Source of the DNA: Lachnospiraceae bacterium AC2028
GTDB lineage: Bacteria > Bacillota > Clostridia > Lachnospirales > Lachnospiraceae
DNA: 64,000 bases
Direction of reading: 5' to 3'
NCBI GenBank assembly: GCA_000702685.1
Contig: JNJD01000010.1
Location: 169,836-233,835 of the forward strand
The notes under the pieces were generated by a model, which saw nothing but the letters and a program-made list of their open reading frames with translations, ran no database searches and was not told where the DNA came from. The translations under genes and the position numbers were made by a program. Of the stretch, positions 7,993 to 15,867 are shown piece after piece. Every line of letters begins with the position of its first letter. The stretch's first letter is position 1.

Positions 7993-8772
7993 ATGGTCAA
8001 GGGATTATATACAGCTTATACGGGAATGATCAATGAGCAGAGGCGCATGGACGTTCTCAGTAACAATATGGCTAACGTGACCACCGTCGGATTCAAGAAG
8101 GAAGGATCGACGAGCCAGACATTCGACGAAGTGCTCGACCTTAAGATCAAGGATTCGACCGTCGGATATAATCTCGCAACCAGGGAAGGTTATAACTCAA
8201 GAGGTGTCAAGATCGGTGAGAATTACACCGACTGGTCACAGGGATCGTTCAGGATCACCGGCAACACCTATGACATAGCGATCGGCGGAGACGGATTCTT
8301 CGCAATTGAATTCACGAACAAGGCGGGGCAGACCTCCACCAAATATTCGAGGGCAGGAGAGTTCCAGCTCGACAATAACGGTACCATAGTAACTCACGAA
8401 GGCGACTACCTTCTCGATACGAACGGAAGACATATCACGATCGATCCCCTCAAGGAGACGACGATCGACAGAGCGGGACGTGTAATGCAGGACGGCAAAG
8501 TCATTGCCACCATCCAGCTTCAGGATTTCGAGAATTACGATTATCTGAAAAAATACGGCGAGACCTATTGGGAGCCGATAGAAGGCGCACAGTTCAAGAA
8601 AGCATCCGGACAGCTTTACAGCGGATACCTTGAAGCGTCGAATGTACAGACTGTCACCGAGATGGTCAATCTGATCACTACCTCAAGACAGTACGAAAGC
8701 AACCAGAAGATAATCCAGACCATTGATTCGACACTCGAAAAAGCAGTCAATCAGGTGGGCAGAGTCAAGTAA
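7993..8772 (+). CDS. flhO: Flagellar rod/hook-basal body protein, FlhO (FlgF/FlgG family)
   Basis: Axial protein of the flagellar rod, exported by the flagellar type III system. It has 259 residues. The N-terminal rod motif LSNNMANVTTVGFKKE is at residues ~22-37, and the C-terminal helix carries EASNVQTVTEMVNLITTSRQ followed by heptad-like residues to the end. Both are needed for packing in the axial structure. The middle is the usual beta-rich FlgE/F/G-like insert. AGGAGAGG precedes the ATG. It is followed after 23 bases by a paralogue. It could equally be called FlgF or FlgG; the Bacillus-like gene order favours FlhO. Confidence 0.88.
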   Translation: MVKGLYTAYTGMINEQRRMDVLSNNMANVTTVGFKKEGSTSQTFDEVLDLKIKDSTVGYNLATREGYNSRGVKIGENYTDWSQGSFRITGNTYDIAIGGDGFFAIEFTNKAGQTSTKYSRAGEFQLDNNGTIVTHEGDYLLDTNGRHITIDPLKETTIDRAGRVMQDGKVIATIQLQDFENYDYLKKYGETYWEPIEGAQFKKASGQLYSGYLEASNVQTVTEMVNLITTSRQYESNQKIIQTIDSTLEKAVNQVGRVK

Positions 8773-8795
8773 TCTAGTTTCTTAAGGAGGACGAT

Positions 8796-9614
8796 ATGGT
8801 AAGAAGTTTATGGACCGGCGCAACCGGAATGCTCGCACAGCAGACCAGCCTCGATACTATTGCCAATAACCTTGCCAATGTAAATACGACCGGATTCAAA
8901 TCCCAGTCCGTTGAATTCAAGAACCTGCTTTATCAGACACTCCAGACCAAGACCACATCGGCCAACGGCGACACCAAGCCCGGAAGCGCCCAGGTAGGTC
9001 TCGGAACCAGAGTATCTTCACTTAATACAAGCTTTACCCAGGGTGCATTCTTCGCATCCGAAAGCCCCACCGCATTTGCGATCGGCGGAAACGGCTTCTT
9101 CGGAGTAAAGGGTGCCGATGGAACAACCTACTATACCAGAAACGGTAATTTCGGATGGACTCTCGCTTCTAACGGCGGCAATATGCTTGCCACAAGCGAC
9201 GGATATCCCGTTCTCGATACGAGCGGAAATCCCATCATCCTCGATTCGAAATACACCACCAGCAGGATCACCGTTACAAGCGACGGACAGATCTGCTATC
9301 CCGATGAAAAGAATAACCCGCAGCCCATCGGCAAGACCATCGGACTGTGGCAGTTCAATAATCCCGTAGGTCTTAACCGTGAAGGTGAGACTCTCTTCAA
9401 GGAGACCGCAGCGAGCGGAAGACCCATCAACGAAGCTACCGACAAGAACCTCAAAAAGAGTACCGTTAACCAGGGATACCTTGAAGGCTCCAACGTTCAG
9501 GTTGCGGATGAGATGGTCAACATGATCACCACCCAGAGAGCTTACGAGCTCAACTCAAAGGTCATCACCACATCCGATACGATGCTCGAGCAGGCCAACA
9601 ATCTCAGGAGATAA
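8796..9614 (+). CDS. flhP: Flagellar rod/hook-basal body protein, FlhP (FlgG family)
   Basis: Second axial rod protein, 272 residues, paralogous to the gene before it. IANNLANVNTTGFKSQ lies at residues ~22-37, the DGYPVLDTSG repeat-like segment is near 150, and GSNVQVADEMVNMITTQRA with LEQANNLRR forms the C-terminal helix. It matches FlgG in length and in its ending and would form the distal rod. AAGGAGG precedes the start. The stop is only four bases before the next gene, which indicates one transcript with the rod-binding protein. Confidence 0.9.
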   Translation: MVRSLWTGATGMLAQQTSLDTIANNLANVNTTGFKSQSVEFKNLLYQTLQTKTTSANGDTKPGSAQVGLGTRVSSLNTSFTQGAFFASESPTAFAIGGNGFFGVKGADGTTYYTRNGNFGWTLASNGGNMLATSDGYPVLDTSGNPIILDSKYTTSRITVTSDGQICYPDEKNNPQPIGKTIGLWQFNNPVGLNREGETLFKETAASGRPINEATDKNLKKSTVNQGYLEGSNVQVADEMVNMITTQRAYELNSKVITTSDTMLEQANNLRR

Positions 9615-9618
9615 TTAA

Positions 9619-10029
9619 ATGGATATGTCGGGTATTTCCAATCTCACAGATTATTACACTTCCGTTACGGGACAGGCTAAGGCAACGGAACTTGCAAACA
9701 CGCTCTCAAGCAAGGCTGAAAATGCCAAGACGGATGACGAGCTTATGTCCGTTTGCAAGCAGTTCGAAAGCTACTTGCTCGAACAGGTTTTTAAGAATAT
9801 GGATAAGACCGTTATAAGAAACGGTGATGAAAGTAAAGATTCTTCAACAGAAAATCTTGTGGATTATTTCAGAGGTCAGGCTCTTCAGGAACTTTCTTCC
9901 CAGTCGACCGAAAAGCAGGGACTCGGGATTGCGCAGCAGCTTTACGAGCAGCTCCGCCGCAATTACGGTCTCGATGAAAATTCCATTCCTGCAGATCAGG
10001 TTGTATCTATGAACGCTCGTAAGAATTAA
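9619..10029 (+). CDS. flgJ: Rod-binding protein (FlgJ N-terminal domain)
   Basis: Flagellar rod assembly scaffold, 136 residues. It contains the Rod-binding domain hallmarks: LMSVCKQFESYLLEQVFKNM (residues ~41-60) and the FRGQALQELS...GLGIAQQLYEQL stretch (~88-115). The C-terminal muramidase domain found in enterobacterial FlgJ is absent, as is usual outside the gamma- and beta-proteobacteria, so wall opening must be done by another enzyme. It lies four bases after flhP with AGGAG upstream, as the last flagellar gene of this short operon. Confidence 0.88.
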   Translation: MDMSGISNLTDYYTSVTGQAKATELANTLSSKAENAKTDDELMSVCKQFESYLLEQVFKNMDKTVIRNGDESKDSSTENLVDYFRGQALQELSSQSTEKQGLGIAQQLYEQLRRNYGLDENSIPADQVVSMNARKN

Positions 10030-10034
10030 GGATC

Positions 10035-12269
10035 TTGGATTTTTCTGAAAAAGCAACAATAAAAGGATATGTTGACCATGTCATCTTTGAGAGCCGCGAA
10101 ACCGGATTTAAAGCGCTGGCTCTCATTTCAGATGGTTTCGATGAAACCGTGGTTGGGCGTATGCCCGACGTATCCAAGGGTGACACGATCGAGGTGAGCG
10201 GTGAATATACCGATCACCCGCGTTTTGGCGTGCAGCTGAAGGTCACTTCCTACAAGATCATCCCTCCCGCCGATTCGCAGGCAATGGAAAGATATCTTGC
10301 ATCCGGTGCTGTCAGCGGCGTCGGTGAAAAGCTCGCATCCCGCATCGTAAGCAAATTCGGTGACGACACATTCCGTATCATCGAAGAAGAGCCGGAAAGG
10401 CTTGCGGAGATCAAGGGCATCAGCAAGAGAAAAGCCATGGAGATTGCTGTCGCAATGGAGGAAAAGAAAGACCTCCGCGATGCGATGGTCACCATGCAGG
10501 GCCTCGGAATCTCGCAGACCATAGCCGTCAGGATATACGACAATTACGGTCCCGAATACATAAATGTCCTCCGAACCAATCCCTATAAGCTCGCCGAAGA
10601 TATCAGGGGCATAGGCTTTAAGACCGCCGATGAGATCGCGTTCAAAGAGGGCATGGATCCCGCAAGCGAGGACAGATGCAAGGCTGCTCTGATGTATGTT
10701 CTTTCCGATGCTTCGGCGGAGGGACACTGTTATCTTCCCGAAGAACTTCTTGAAAAACTCACGACCGAACTACTCGGTGAAGAGCACGCGGATGTAACCG
10801 CATCGCTTAAGGACATGATCCACGCCGGCAAGCTTAAGAGAGACAAGGACCGTATCTACCTGCCTGCGTTTTATTATGCGGAGCTGTCCTGCGCAAGGAT
10901 GCTCGCGGAAAAGAACATCCCGATGATGAAGGATCTTCCCGGCATCGATGAAAAGATCGAAAGGGATATCCGTAAGATCGCCGAAGCAAACGGAATGCAG
11001 ACTGACCCTCTGCAGATAAGTGCCGTACGCGAATGCATCAAAAACGGATTGTTCATCCTTACCGGAGGACCCGGAACCGGTAAGACCACGACAATAAATA
11101 TGATCATCAGATACTTCCTTGATCAGGGACTCGATATCGTCCTTGCCGCACCAACCGGAAGAGCGGCTAAGAGGATGACCGAGACGACCGGCTATGAAGC
11201 TGCGACGATCCACAGGCTTTTGGGCGTGGCATCCATACAGGATGAAGCTGGTAACTCTGTGATATTCCAGAAGAACGCGGAAGAGCCGATAGAAGCGGAT
11301 GTCATAATTATTGACGAAATGTCAATGGTTGACATAATGCTGTTCAAAGCACTTCTTTCCGCCGTGCCCATATCCTCAAGACTGATCCTTGTCGGGGACG
11401 CTTCCCAGCTTCCGAGCGTCGGTCCCGGAACTGTACTGAGCGATATCTGTTCATGTCCTTCTTTTCCGAAGGTGAAGCTCGAAAAGATTTTCCGTCAGGA
11501 CGAGACGAGCAGCATCGTCATCAATGCGCACAAGATAGACAGAGGTGAGCATATCGAACTGTCATCGTCGATCAGGGATTTCATTTTCCTGGAAAGGGAT
11601 GATGCGTCCGTCATAAAGCAGACGATAGGATGGATGATCTCGGACAAGCTTCCCGCATATGTCGGCTGCGGCCCGTTTGACGTGCAGGTTCTTACGCCGA
11701 TGAAGAAGGGAGCTCTCGGAGTCTATGAACTGAACAGATTCCTGCAGCAGGTCCTTAATCCGGCTTCGCCGCAAAAGAGTGAGTACCTCTACGGGGATAC
11801 TCTTTTCCGCGAGGGCGATAAGGTCATGCAGACCAAGAACGATTATCAGCTCGAGTGGACCACCGACGATAAGCTTACTTCGCTTGCCCAGTCGGGCAGT
11901 GGCGTGTTCAACGGCGATCTCGGACGCATCAGAAGGATCGATGAAGCTTCCAGAAACATAACCGTTCTGTTCGATGACGGAAGGATCGTAAGATATCCTT
12001 TTTCGGAGCTTGACGAGCTCGACCTTTCGTATGCTATGACGATACATAAATCCCAGGGAAGCGAATACCCTGCGATAATAATCCCGATACTAGACCCTTC
12101 GGCTCCGCTCGTTTACAGAAATCTTCTTTACACGGGCATCACCAGGGCCAGGTCCTGTGTCGTGCTTCTCGGAAGTTCCAAAACTATCGACAGGATGATC
12201 GATAACAGAGGTACCAATGAAAGATTTTCTTCTTTTGCCGAAAGGCTTCTTCAGGCGTGTGCTGAGTAG
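10035..12269 (+). CDS. recD2: RecD2-type superfamily 1B DNA helicase
   Basis: ATP-dependent 5'-3' DNA helicase of the RecB/C-independent RecD2 group, 744 residues. It has an N-terminal OB-like region, then helix-hairpin-helix repeats (GVGEKLASRI, IKGISKRKAM, IRGIGFKTAD). The core has Walker A GGPGTGKTTT near residue 345, Walker B IIIDEMSMVD, motif III LILVGDASQLPSVG, and the late motifs TIHKSQGSEYPA and LLYTGITRARS. No RecB or RecC gene is nearby. The start is TTG 10035; the frame matches known N-termini (IKGYVDHVIFESRETGF), but the ribosome site (AAGG) is poor and close. It overlaps the next gene by 53 bases. Confidence 0.93.
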   Translation: MDFSEKATIKGYVDHVIFESRETGFKALALISDGFDETVVGRMPDVSKGDTIEVSGEYTDHPRFGVQLKVTSYKIIPPADSQAMERYLASGAVSGVGEKLASRIVSKFGDDTFRIIEEEPERLAEIKGISKRKAMEIAVAMEEKKDLRDAMVTMQGLGISQTIAVRIYDNYGPEYINVLRTNPYKLAEDIRGIGFKTADEIAFKEGMDPASEDRCKAALMYVLSDASAEGHCYLPEELLEKLTTELLGEEHADVTASLKDMIHAGKLKRDKDRIYLPAFYYAELSCARMLAEKNIPMMKDLPGIDEKIERDIRKIAEANGMQTDPLQISAVRECIKNGLFILTGGPGTGKTTTINMIIRYFLDQGLDIVLAAPTGRAAKRMTETTGYEAATIHRLLGVASIQDEAGNSVIFQKNAEEPIEADVIIIDEMSMVDIMLFKALLSAVPISSRLILVGDASQLPSVGPGTVLSDICSCPSFPKVKLEKIFRQDETSSIVINAHKIDRGEHIELSSSIRDFIFLERDDASVIKQTIGWMISDKLPAYVGCGPFDVQVLTPMKKGALGVYELNRFLQQVLNPASPQKSEYLYGDTLFREGDKVMQTKNDYQLEWTTDDKLTSLAQSGSGVFNGDLGRIRRIDEASRNITVLFDDGRIVRYPFSELDELDLSYAMTIHKSQGSEYPAIIIPILDPSAPLVYRNLLYTGITRARSCVVLLGSSKTIDRMIDNRGTNERFSSFAERLLQACAE

Positions 12270-12960
12270 CTGCGCTTCTTTCCTTTTCCCGTCCAGGTGT
12301 CCCGTCTGTGACAGACCCGTCTGGCCGCCCTCGGAAAAGATATGCCTTTCCTGCCTTAAAACTTTAAAACCGATAAGAGAATCCTTCTGCGAAAAATGCG
12401 GAAAGAAGGTTAACGCCGGCCTCAGGCTCTGCTCAGACTGTACAAGGACAGAGCATGTCTTTACGCGCAGCAGGGGAGCGTTCGGATACAGGGAACTGAG
12501 CAAGGGTATGTACAGGTATAAATACCTCGGAAGGCGTGAATATGCGGATGTTTATGCGAAGTTGACATATAGTCAATTGGCAGATTACATACACGGCTGC
12601 AACGCGGACATGATCGCAGCCGTTCCGGTCTCGAAAAAGAAGCTCCTGAAGAGGGGATACAACCAGGCCGCAGAGCTTGCAAAGGGCATCTCAAAGCTGT
12701 CCGGAATCCCCTTTTCCGAGGGTGCGCTTTTACGTGTCAGGGATACCGCTCCGATGAAGCTTTTGAGCCCTTCGGAAAGGCAGAAAAATCTCAAAAATGC
12801 TTTCATAAGTAATGTAAATGTAGTAAAATCAAAGCGTGTATTGTTGGTAGACGATATCTATACAACCGGCTCGACGATGGATGAATGTTCGCGGGCTTTG
12901 CTTGAGGCGGGAGCCGAAAGTGTATACGGCCTGAGCGTGGCATCCGGCACGGGAGTATAG
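12217..12960 (+). CDS. comF: ComF family phosphoribosyltransferase-like protein
   Basis: ComF/ComFC-type protein of 247 residues, needed for DNA uptake in competent bacteria and possibly acting on single-stranded DNA in the cytosol. Two zinc-ribbon pairs at the N-terminus (CPVCDRPVW with CLSC, CEKCGKK with CSDC, residues ~29-75) are followed by the phosphoribosyltransferase fold with the PRPP loop VLLVDDIYTTGST near residue 208. The ATG at 12217 lies inside recD2 and has GAGG seven bases upstream; the zinc ribbon begins only about 28 residues in, which supports this start. The comF-yvyF order is the same as in Bacillus. Confidence 0.92.
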   Translation: MKDFLLLPKGFFRRVLSSCASFLFPSRCPVCDRPVWPPSEKICLSCLKTLKPIRESFCEKCGKKVNAGLRLCSDCTRTEHVFTRSRGAFGYRELSKGMYRYKYLGRREYADVYAKLTYSQLADYIHGCNADMIAAVPVSKKKLLKRGYNQAAELAKGISKLSGIPFSEGALLRVRDTAPMKLLSPSERQKNLKNAFISNVNVVKSKRVLLVDDIYTTGSTMDECSRALLEAGAESVYGLSVASGTGV

Positions 12961-12974
12961 GAGGGGAGAAAAGA

Positions 12975-13382
12975 ATGAATATTAAGAATTGCAGAAACTG
13001 CGGTAAGATGTTCAACTATATCACCGGCCCCATTGTTTGCCCGAATTGCAGGGAAGCGGTCGAAGCCAAGTTCCAGGAGGTTAAGCAGTACATCAGGGAT
13101 CATAAGGGCGTAGGCATTGCCGAGGTTTCCGAGGCATGCAGTGTTGACGCGGCACAGATCCGCCAGTGGCTCAGGGATGACCGTCTCGAGGTTACCGAGG
13201 ATTCGGCGCTTATGCTCAACTGCGAGGGATGCGGTGCTCCGATCAGATCCGGAAGATTTTGTGACAGATGCAAGACCAACATGGCCAATACCTTCGGCAG
13301 CATACTCAATGCCAATAAGCCTAAGACCGAATTCAAGAGACCCGAGAAGGATTCTCCCAAGATGAGATTCCTTGATCAATAA
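12975..13382 (+). CDS. yvyF: YvyF-like flagellar operon protein (TIGR03826 type)
   Basis: Small zinc-ribbon protein, 135 residues. Two CxxC pairs are at the N-terminus (CRNCGKM...CPNC, residues ~6-25) and two more in the middle (CEGCGAP...CDRC, ~78-95), with a helix-turn-helix-like stretch between (VSEACSVDAAQIRQWLRDDR). The family sits between comF and flgM in many Firmicutes; its role is unclear, with regulation of flagellar genes suspected. A strong GGAGGGGAG precedes the ATG. Here flgM, flgN and flgK do not follow. The synteny stops at this stop codon, where a REP-like palindrome sits. Confidence 0.88.
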   Translation: MNIKNCRNCGKMFNYITGPIVCPNCREAVEAKFQEVKQYIRDHKGVGIAEVSEACSVDAAQIRQWLRDDRLEVTEDSALMLNCEGCGAPIRSGRFCDRCKTNMANTFGSILNANKPKTEFKRPEKDSPKMRFLDQ

Positions 13383-13389
13383 CGGTGAA

Positions 13390-13418
13390 GTGAACAAGGG
13401 GACGGTTCCTCTGTTCAC
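13390..13418. repeat. REP-like GTGAACA...GGGGACGG palindrome
   Basis: GTGAACA (13390-13396) pairs with TGTTCAC (13412-13418) around the GGGGACGGTTCC core. It is nearly identical in sequence to the first two thirds of the copy at 2175-2217. It lies eight bases after the yvyF stop, exactly where the expected flagellar gene order breaks off. Confidence 0.7.
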
Positions 13419-13444
13419 CCGGCTGTTTCAAGTTTTGTAATGTG

Positions 13445-13480
13445 AAGTCACCTGCTGTCTTTCACAAAAGCAGGTGACTT
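13445..13480 (+). terminator. 11-bp hairpin, terminator or attenuator
   Basis: AAGTCACCTGC (13445-13455) and GCAGGTGACTT (13470-13480) form a perfect stem with a 14-base loop. The tail GTGTTTG is only weakly T-rich, so it may be an inefficient terminator for the comF-yvyF transcript. Confidence 0.5.
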
Positions 13481-13496
13481 GTGTTTGTAAAGGAGA

Positions 13497-13510
13497 GCGG
13501 TTTAAACCGC
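13497..13510 (+). promoter_or_regulatory. Perfect palindrome between ribosome site and start codon
   Basis: GCGGTTTAAACCGC is a perfect 14-base palindrome lying between AGGAGAG (13490-13496) and the ATG at 13518. Unfolded, the ribosome-site spacing is 21 bases, far too long. Folded into a small hairpin, it leaves a normal seven bases. It might instead be a repressor operator. Confidence 0.45.
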
Positions 13511-13517
13511 ACAGATC

Positions 13518-13907
13518 ATGTTAGATAAAGACAGAGTCATTCTGATGACCAGGATGGCCTCATACGAGGAAGGTGACGGAAAAAAGCATATGAATGTCGT
13601 CAGGTTCTTTAAGGGCGACTATATCGCCGTGGGAATTCTCAAGGCGCTTATCTGTTCATCGCTTTCTTTCGCTCTCATCCTCGCTCTTTATGTATATTAT
13701 AATTTTGACGTATTTATGAGCAGCATCTACGACATGGATATCCTTGAATTCGTAAAGGGCATACTCATCAAATACGCCTGGTTTGTGGGCATCTATGTAA
13801 TGATCACCTACGTCGTATGCACGATCACCTATAATTCGTCGCGCAGAAAGCTCAAGAGATATTTCAAGAATCTCAGGGTGCTCAAGAAGATGTACGACAG
13901 ACAGTAA
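13518..13907 (+). CDS. Uncharacterised two-helix membrane protein
   Basis: I do not recognise a family. The protein has 129 residues: a soluble N-terminus of about 35 residues, a long hydrophobic helix at ~36-62, a second at ~85-106, and a strongly basic C-terminal tail (SSRRKLKRYFKNLRVLKK) that should face the cytosol. This layout suits a small inner-membrane anchor or adaptor. It lies ten bases before a larger membrane protein and probably shares its transcript, which runs on into the cdaA cluster. The ribosome site is separated from the ATG by a palindrome. Confidence 0.7.
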   Translation: MLDKDRVILMTRMASYEEGDGKKHMNVVRFFKGDYIAVGILKALICSSLSFALILALYVYYNFDVFMSSIYDMDILEFVKGILIKYAWFVGIYVMITYVVCTITYNSSRRKLKRYFKNLRVLKKMYDRQ

Positions 13908-13916
13908 GGATTTTTT

Positions 13917-14972
13917 ATGACAAGGCTTTTAGAGATCAGAGACAACATTAAAGTTCTATTTTCAAAATATGACGTTTTTGTCATTCCCGTTCTGAAATTC
14001 CTGCTCGCGCTTATCATGCTCATCATGATAAACGGCAAGCTCGGATACATGAGCAAGCTCTGTAATCCCGGAATAGTCATTATCGTTTCCCTCGCATGTT
14101 CATTCCTTCCTGCGGGAGCGATACTTCTTTTCGGTTCACTGTTTTCGATGGGACATGTATTCGCACTCTCTCCCGAGGTTGCGATAGTCGTTGCGGTGGT
14201 CTTCCTGCTCATCTATCTTCTTTACCTCAGATTTACACCGAGCGAATCACTCTGCATCGTTATCACGCCGATGCTCTTCGTATTCCACGTTCCGTATGTG
14301 ATCCCCGTTGTGATGGGACTCATCGGAGGACCCGCATCCGCACTTTCGGTTATATGTGGTGTCATCATCTATTTCACACTTCACGTGGTAACACAGAATG
14401 CTGCGAACGTATCCGGCGATCTGTCCGACATCATGGGCCAGATCAAGCTGATAATCGATTCGCTGCTCGGCAATAAACAGATGATCGTTCTGATCGCGGC
14501 ATTTGCGATAGTCACCATCGCCGTATATGTGATCAGGAGACTTCCCATTGAGCACTGCTGGACGATCGCAATGGTTTCCGGCGCTGTTCTCTGCATGGTC
14601 ATCACCCTCATCGGCGGACTTGTTACGAATGCGGGATTTTCGATCATCGGAATCATCTTCGGATGCATCCTCGCAGTCGGTGTCGGCAAGGTCATAGAGT
14701 TCTTCAAGTTCTGCGTCGATTACACGCGTACGGAACGCGTACAGTTTGAAGATGACGAATATTACTACTACGTCAAGGCTGTGCCCAAGATGAATGTTGC
14801 GGCACCCGACAGGAAGGTCAAGAACATCAACAGATCGTATGCAAAGAGACCCGTCCGTCCGGTCAAGGCAGGTCCGGCTCCGATGGATACGGCACCAATG
14901 GATACGGCTGAGATGGACACCACCGAACTTGATTCATCGTATTTCGGAGATACTTCAAACCTTGACGAATGA
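13917..14972 (+). CDS. Uncharacterised multi-pass membrane protein upstream of cdaA
   Basis: Function not recognised. The protein has 351 residues with about eight hydrophobic helices between residues 20 and 265, then a cytosolic tail. The tail is unusual: a basic segment (DRKVKNINRSYAKRPVRP) is followed by a Met-Asp-Thr repeat (PMDTAPMDTAEMDTTELDSS) and an acidic end. Translation is probably coupled to the small membrane protein before it (TAAGGATTTTTTATG), and the diadenylate cyclase gene starts 25 bases after its stop. The context suggests a partner in envelope homeostasis or c-di-AMP control, but nothing in the sequence proves it. Confidence 0.75.
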   Translation: MTRLLEIRDNIKVLFSKYDVFVIPVLKFLLALIMLIMINGKLGYMSKLCNPGIVIIVSLACSFLPAGAILLFGSLFSMGHVFALSPEVAIVVAVVFLLIYLLYLRFTPSESLCIVITPMLFVFHVPYVIPVVMGLIGGPASALSVICGVIIYFTLHVVTQNAANVSGDLSDIMGQIKLIIDSLLGNKQMIVLIAAFAIVTIAVYVIRRLPIEHCWTIAMVSGAVLCMVITLIGGLVTNAGFSIIGIIFGCILAVGVGKVIEFFKFCVDYTRTERVQFEDDEYYYYVKAVPKMNVAAPDRKVKNINRSYAKRPVRPVKAGPAPMDTAPMDTAEMDTTELDSSYFGDTSNLDE

Positions 14973-14997
14973 TCATGGTTTTTGAGAGCTGAAGGAT

Positions 14998-15867
14998 ATG
15001 CAGTTTTTGGATGAGACAATAAAATATCTGAACAGCTTCAGTACCTATATGGGTACCATTGAATGGCAGGATTATGCGGAGATAGTCATTATCGCCGTAC
15101 TCTTGTATTACATTTTCAAGTGGGTCCATAACACTAGGGCATGGTCTCTTCTCAAGGGACTTGCCGTCATTCTCATTTTCCTGATAATCGCGAATGTATT
15201 CCACATGGATACCATTCTGTGGATTTCCGGAAATGTTCTCCAGTTTGCGGTCATCGCATTCATCGTTGTGCTTCAGCCCGAACTCAGAAAAGCTCTCGAG
15301 GTTCTCGGAAAGAGCAACTTCTTCGGATCGTTCTCGATATTCGGCCAGCAGATCAACAGCCGGGAGATAACAGAGGACAGCATCAGGGAGATAGTAAAGG
15401 CGTGCTCCCAGATGTCCTGGGTACGCACCGGCGCACTGATAGTCATCGAGAACAAGGAATCCCTTGCGCGTATCGACGAGACCGGTATCAAAGTTGATGC
15501 GGCAATCTCATCACAGCTCCTTATCAATATCTTTGAAAAGAACACTCCGCTTCACGACGGAGCTGTTACCATACGCGGAAACAGGGTCTCGGCTGCGACC
15601 TGCTACCTTGACCTCACCAAATCCCAGTATGTAAGCAAGGAACTCGGAACGAGACACAGGGCGGGCATCGGAGTATCCGAAGAGGCTGACTGTGTAGCGA
15701 TAATCGTTTCGGAGGAGACCGGTAAGATCGCCGTGGCTCATGACGGACAGCTTGAGAGAAATCTTACCGAAGAATCGCTCAGGCAGTATCTTACTTCAAC
15801 CCTCACAACACCCGAGGAGGGAGAAGATAATAATCAGGGTAAGAAGAGGAGGCGCAGAAAAGCATGA
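14998..15867 (+). CDS. cdaA: Diadenylate cyclase CdaA
   Basis: Membrane enzyme that condenses two ATP into cyclic di-AMP, an essential second messenger for potassium and wall homeostasis. It has 289 residues: three transmembrane helices (~22-100), a coiled linker, then the DAC domain. The catalytic DGA motif is at D187-G-A and the RHR motif at about R219-H-R, both intact. The C-terminus ends in a basic stretch (KKRRRRKA). AAGGA precedes the ATG. It overlaps cdaR by four bases, and glmM follows; cdaA-cdaR-glmM is the conserved Firmicutes cluster in which CdaR and GlmM bind and modulate the cyclase. Confidence 0.95.
   Translation: MQFLDETIKYLNSFSTYMGTIEWQDYAEIVIIAVLLYYIFKWVHNTRAWSLLKGLAVILIFLIIANVFHMDTILWISGNVLQFAVIAFIVVLQPELRKALEVLGKSNFFGSFSIFGQQINSREITEDSIREIVKACSQMSWVRTGALIVIENKESLARIDETGIKVDAAISSQLLINIFEKNTPLHDGAVTIRGNRVSAATCYLDLTKSQYVSKELGTRHRAGIGVSEEADCVAIIVSEETGKIAVAHDGQLERNLTEESLRQYLTSTLTTPEEGEDNNQGKKRRRRKA

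Noticed and set aside
2095..13500. CRISPR array suggested by recurring GGGGACGGTTCC units.
   Set aside because: The copies are few, far apart and palindromic with no regular spacers, and no cas genes are present.
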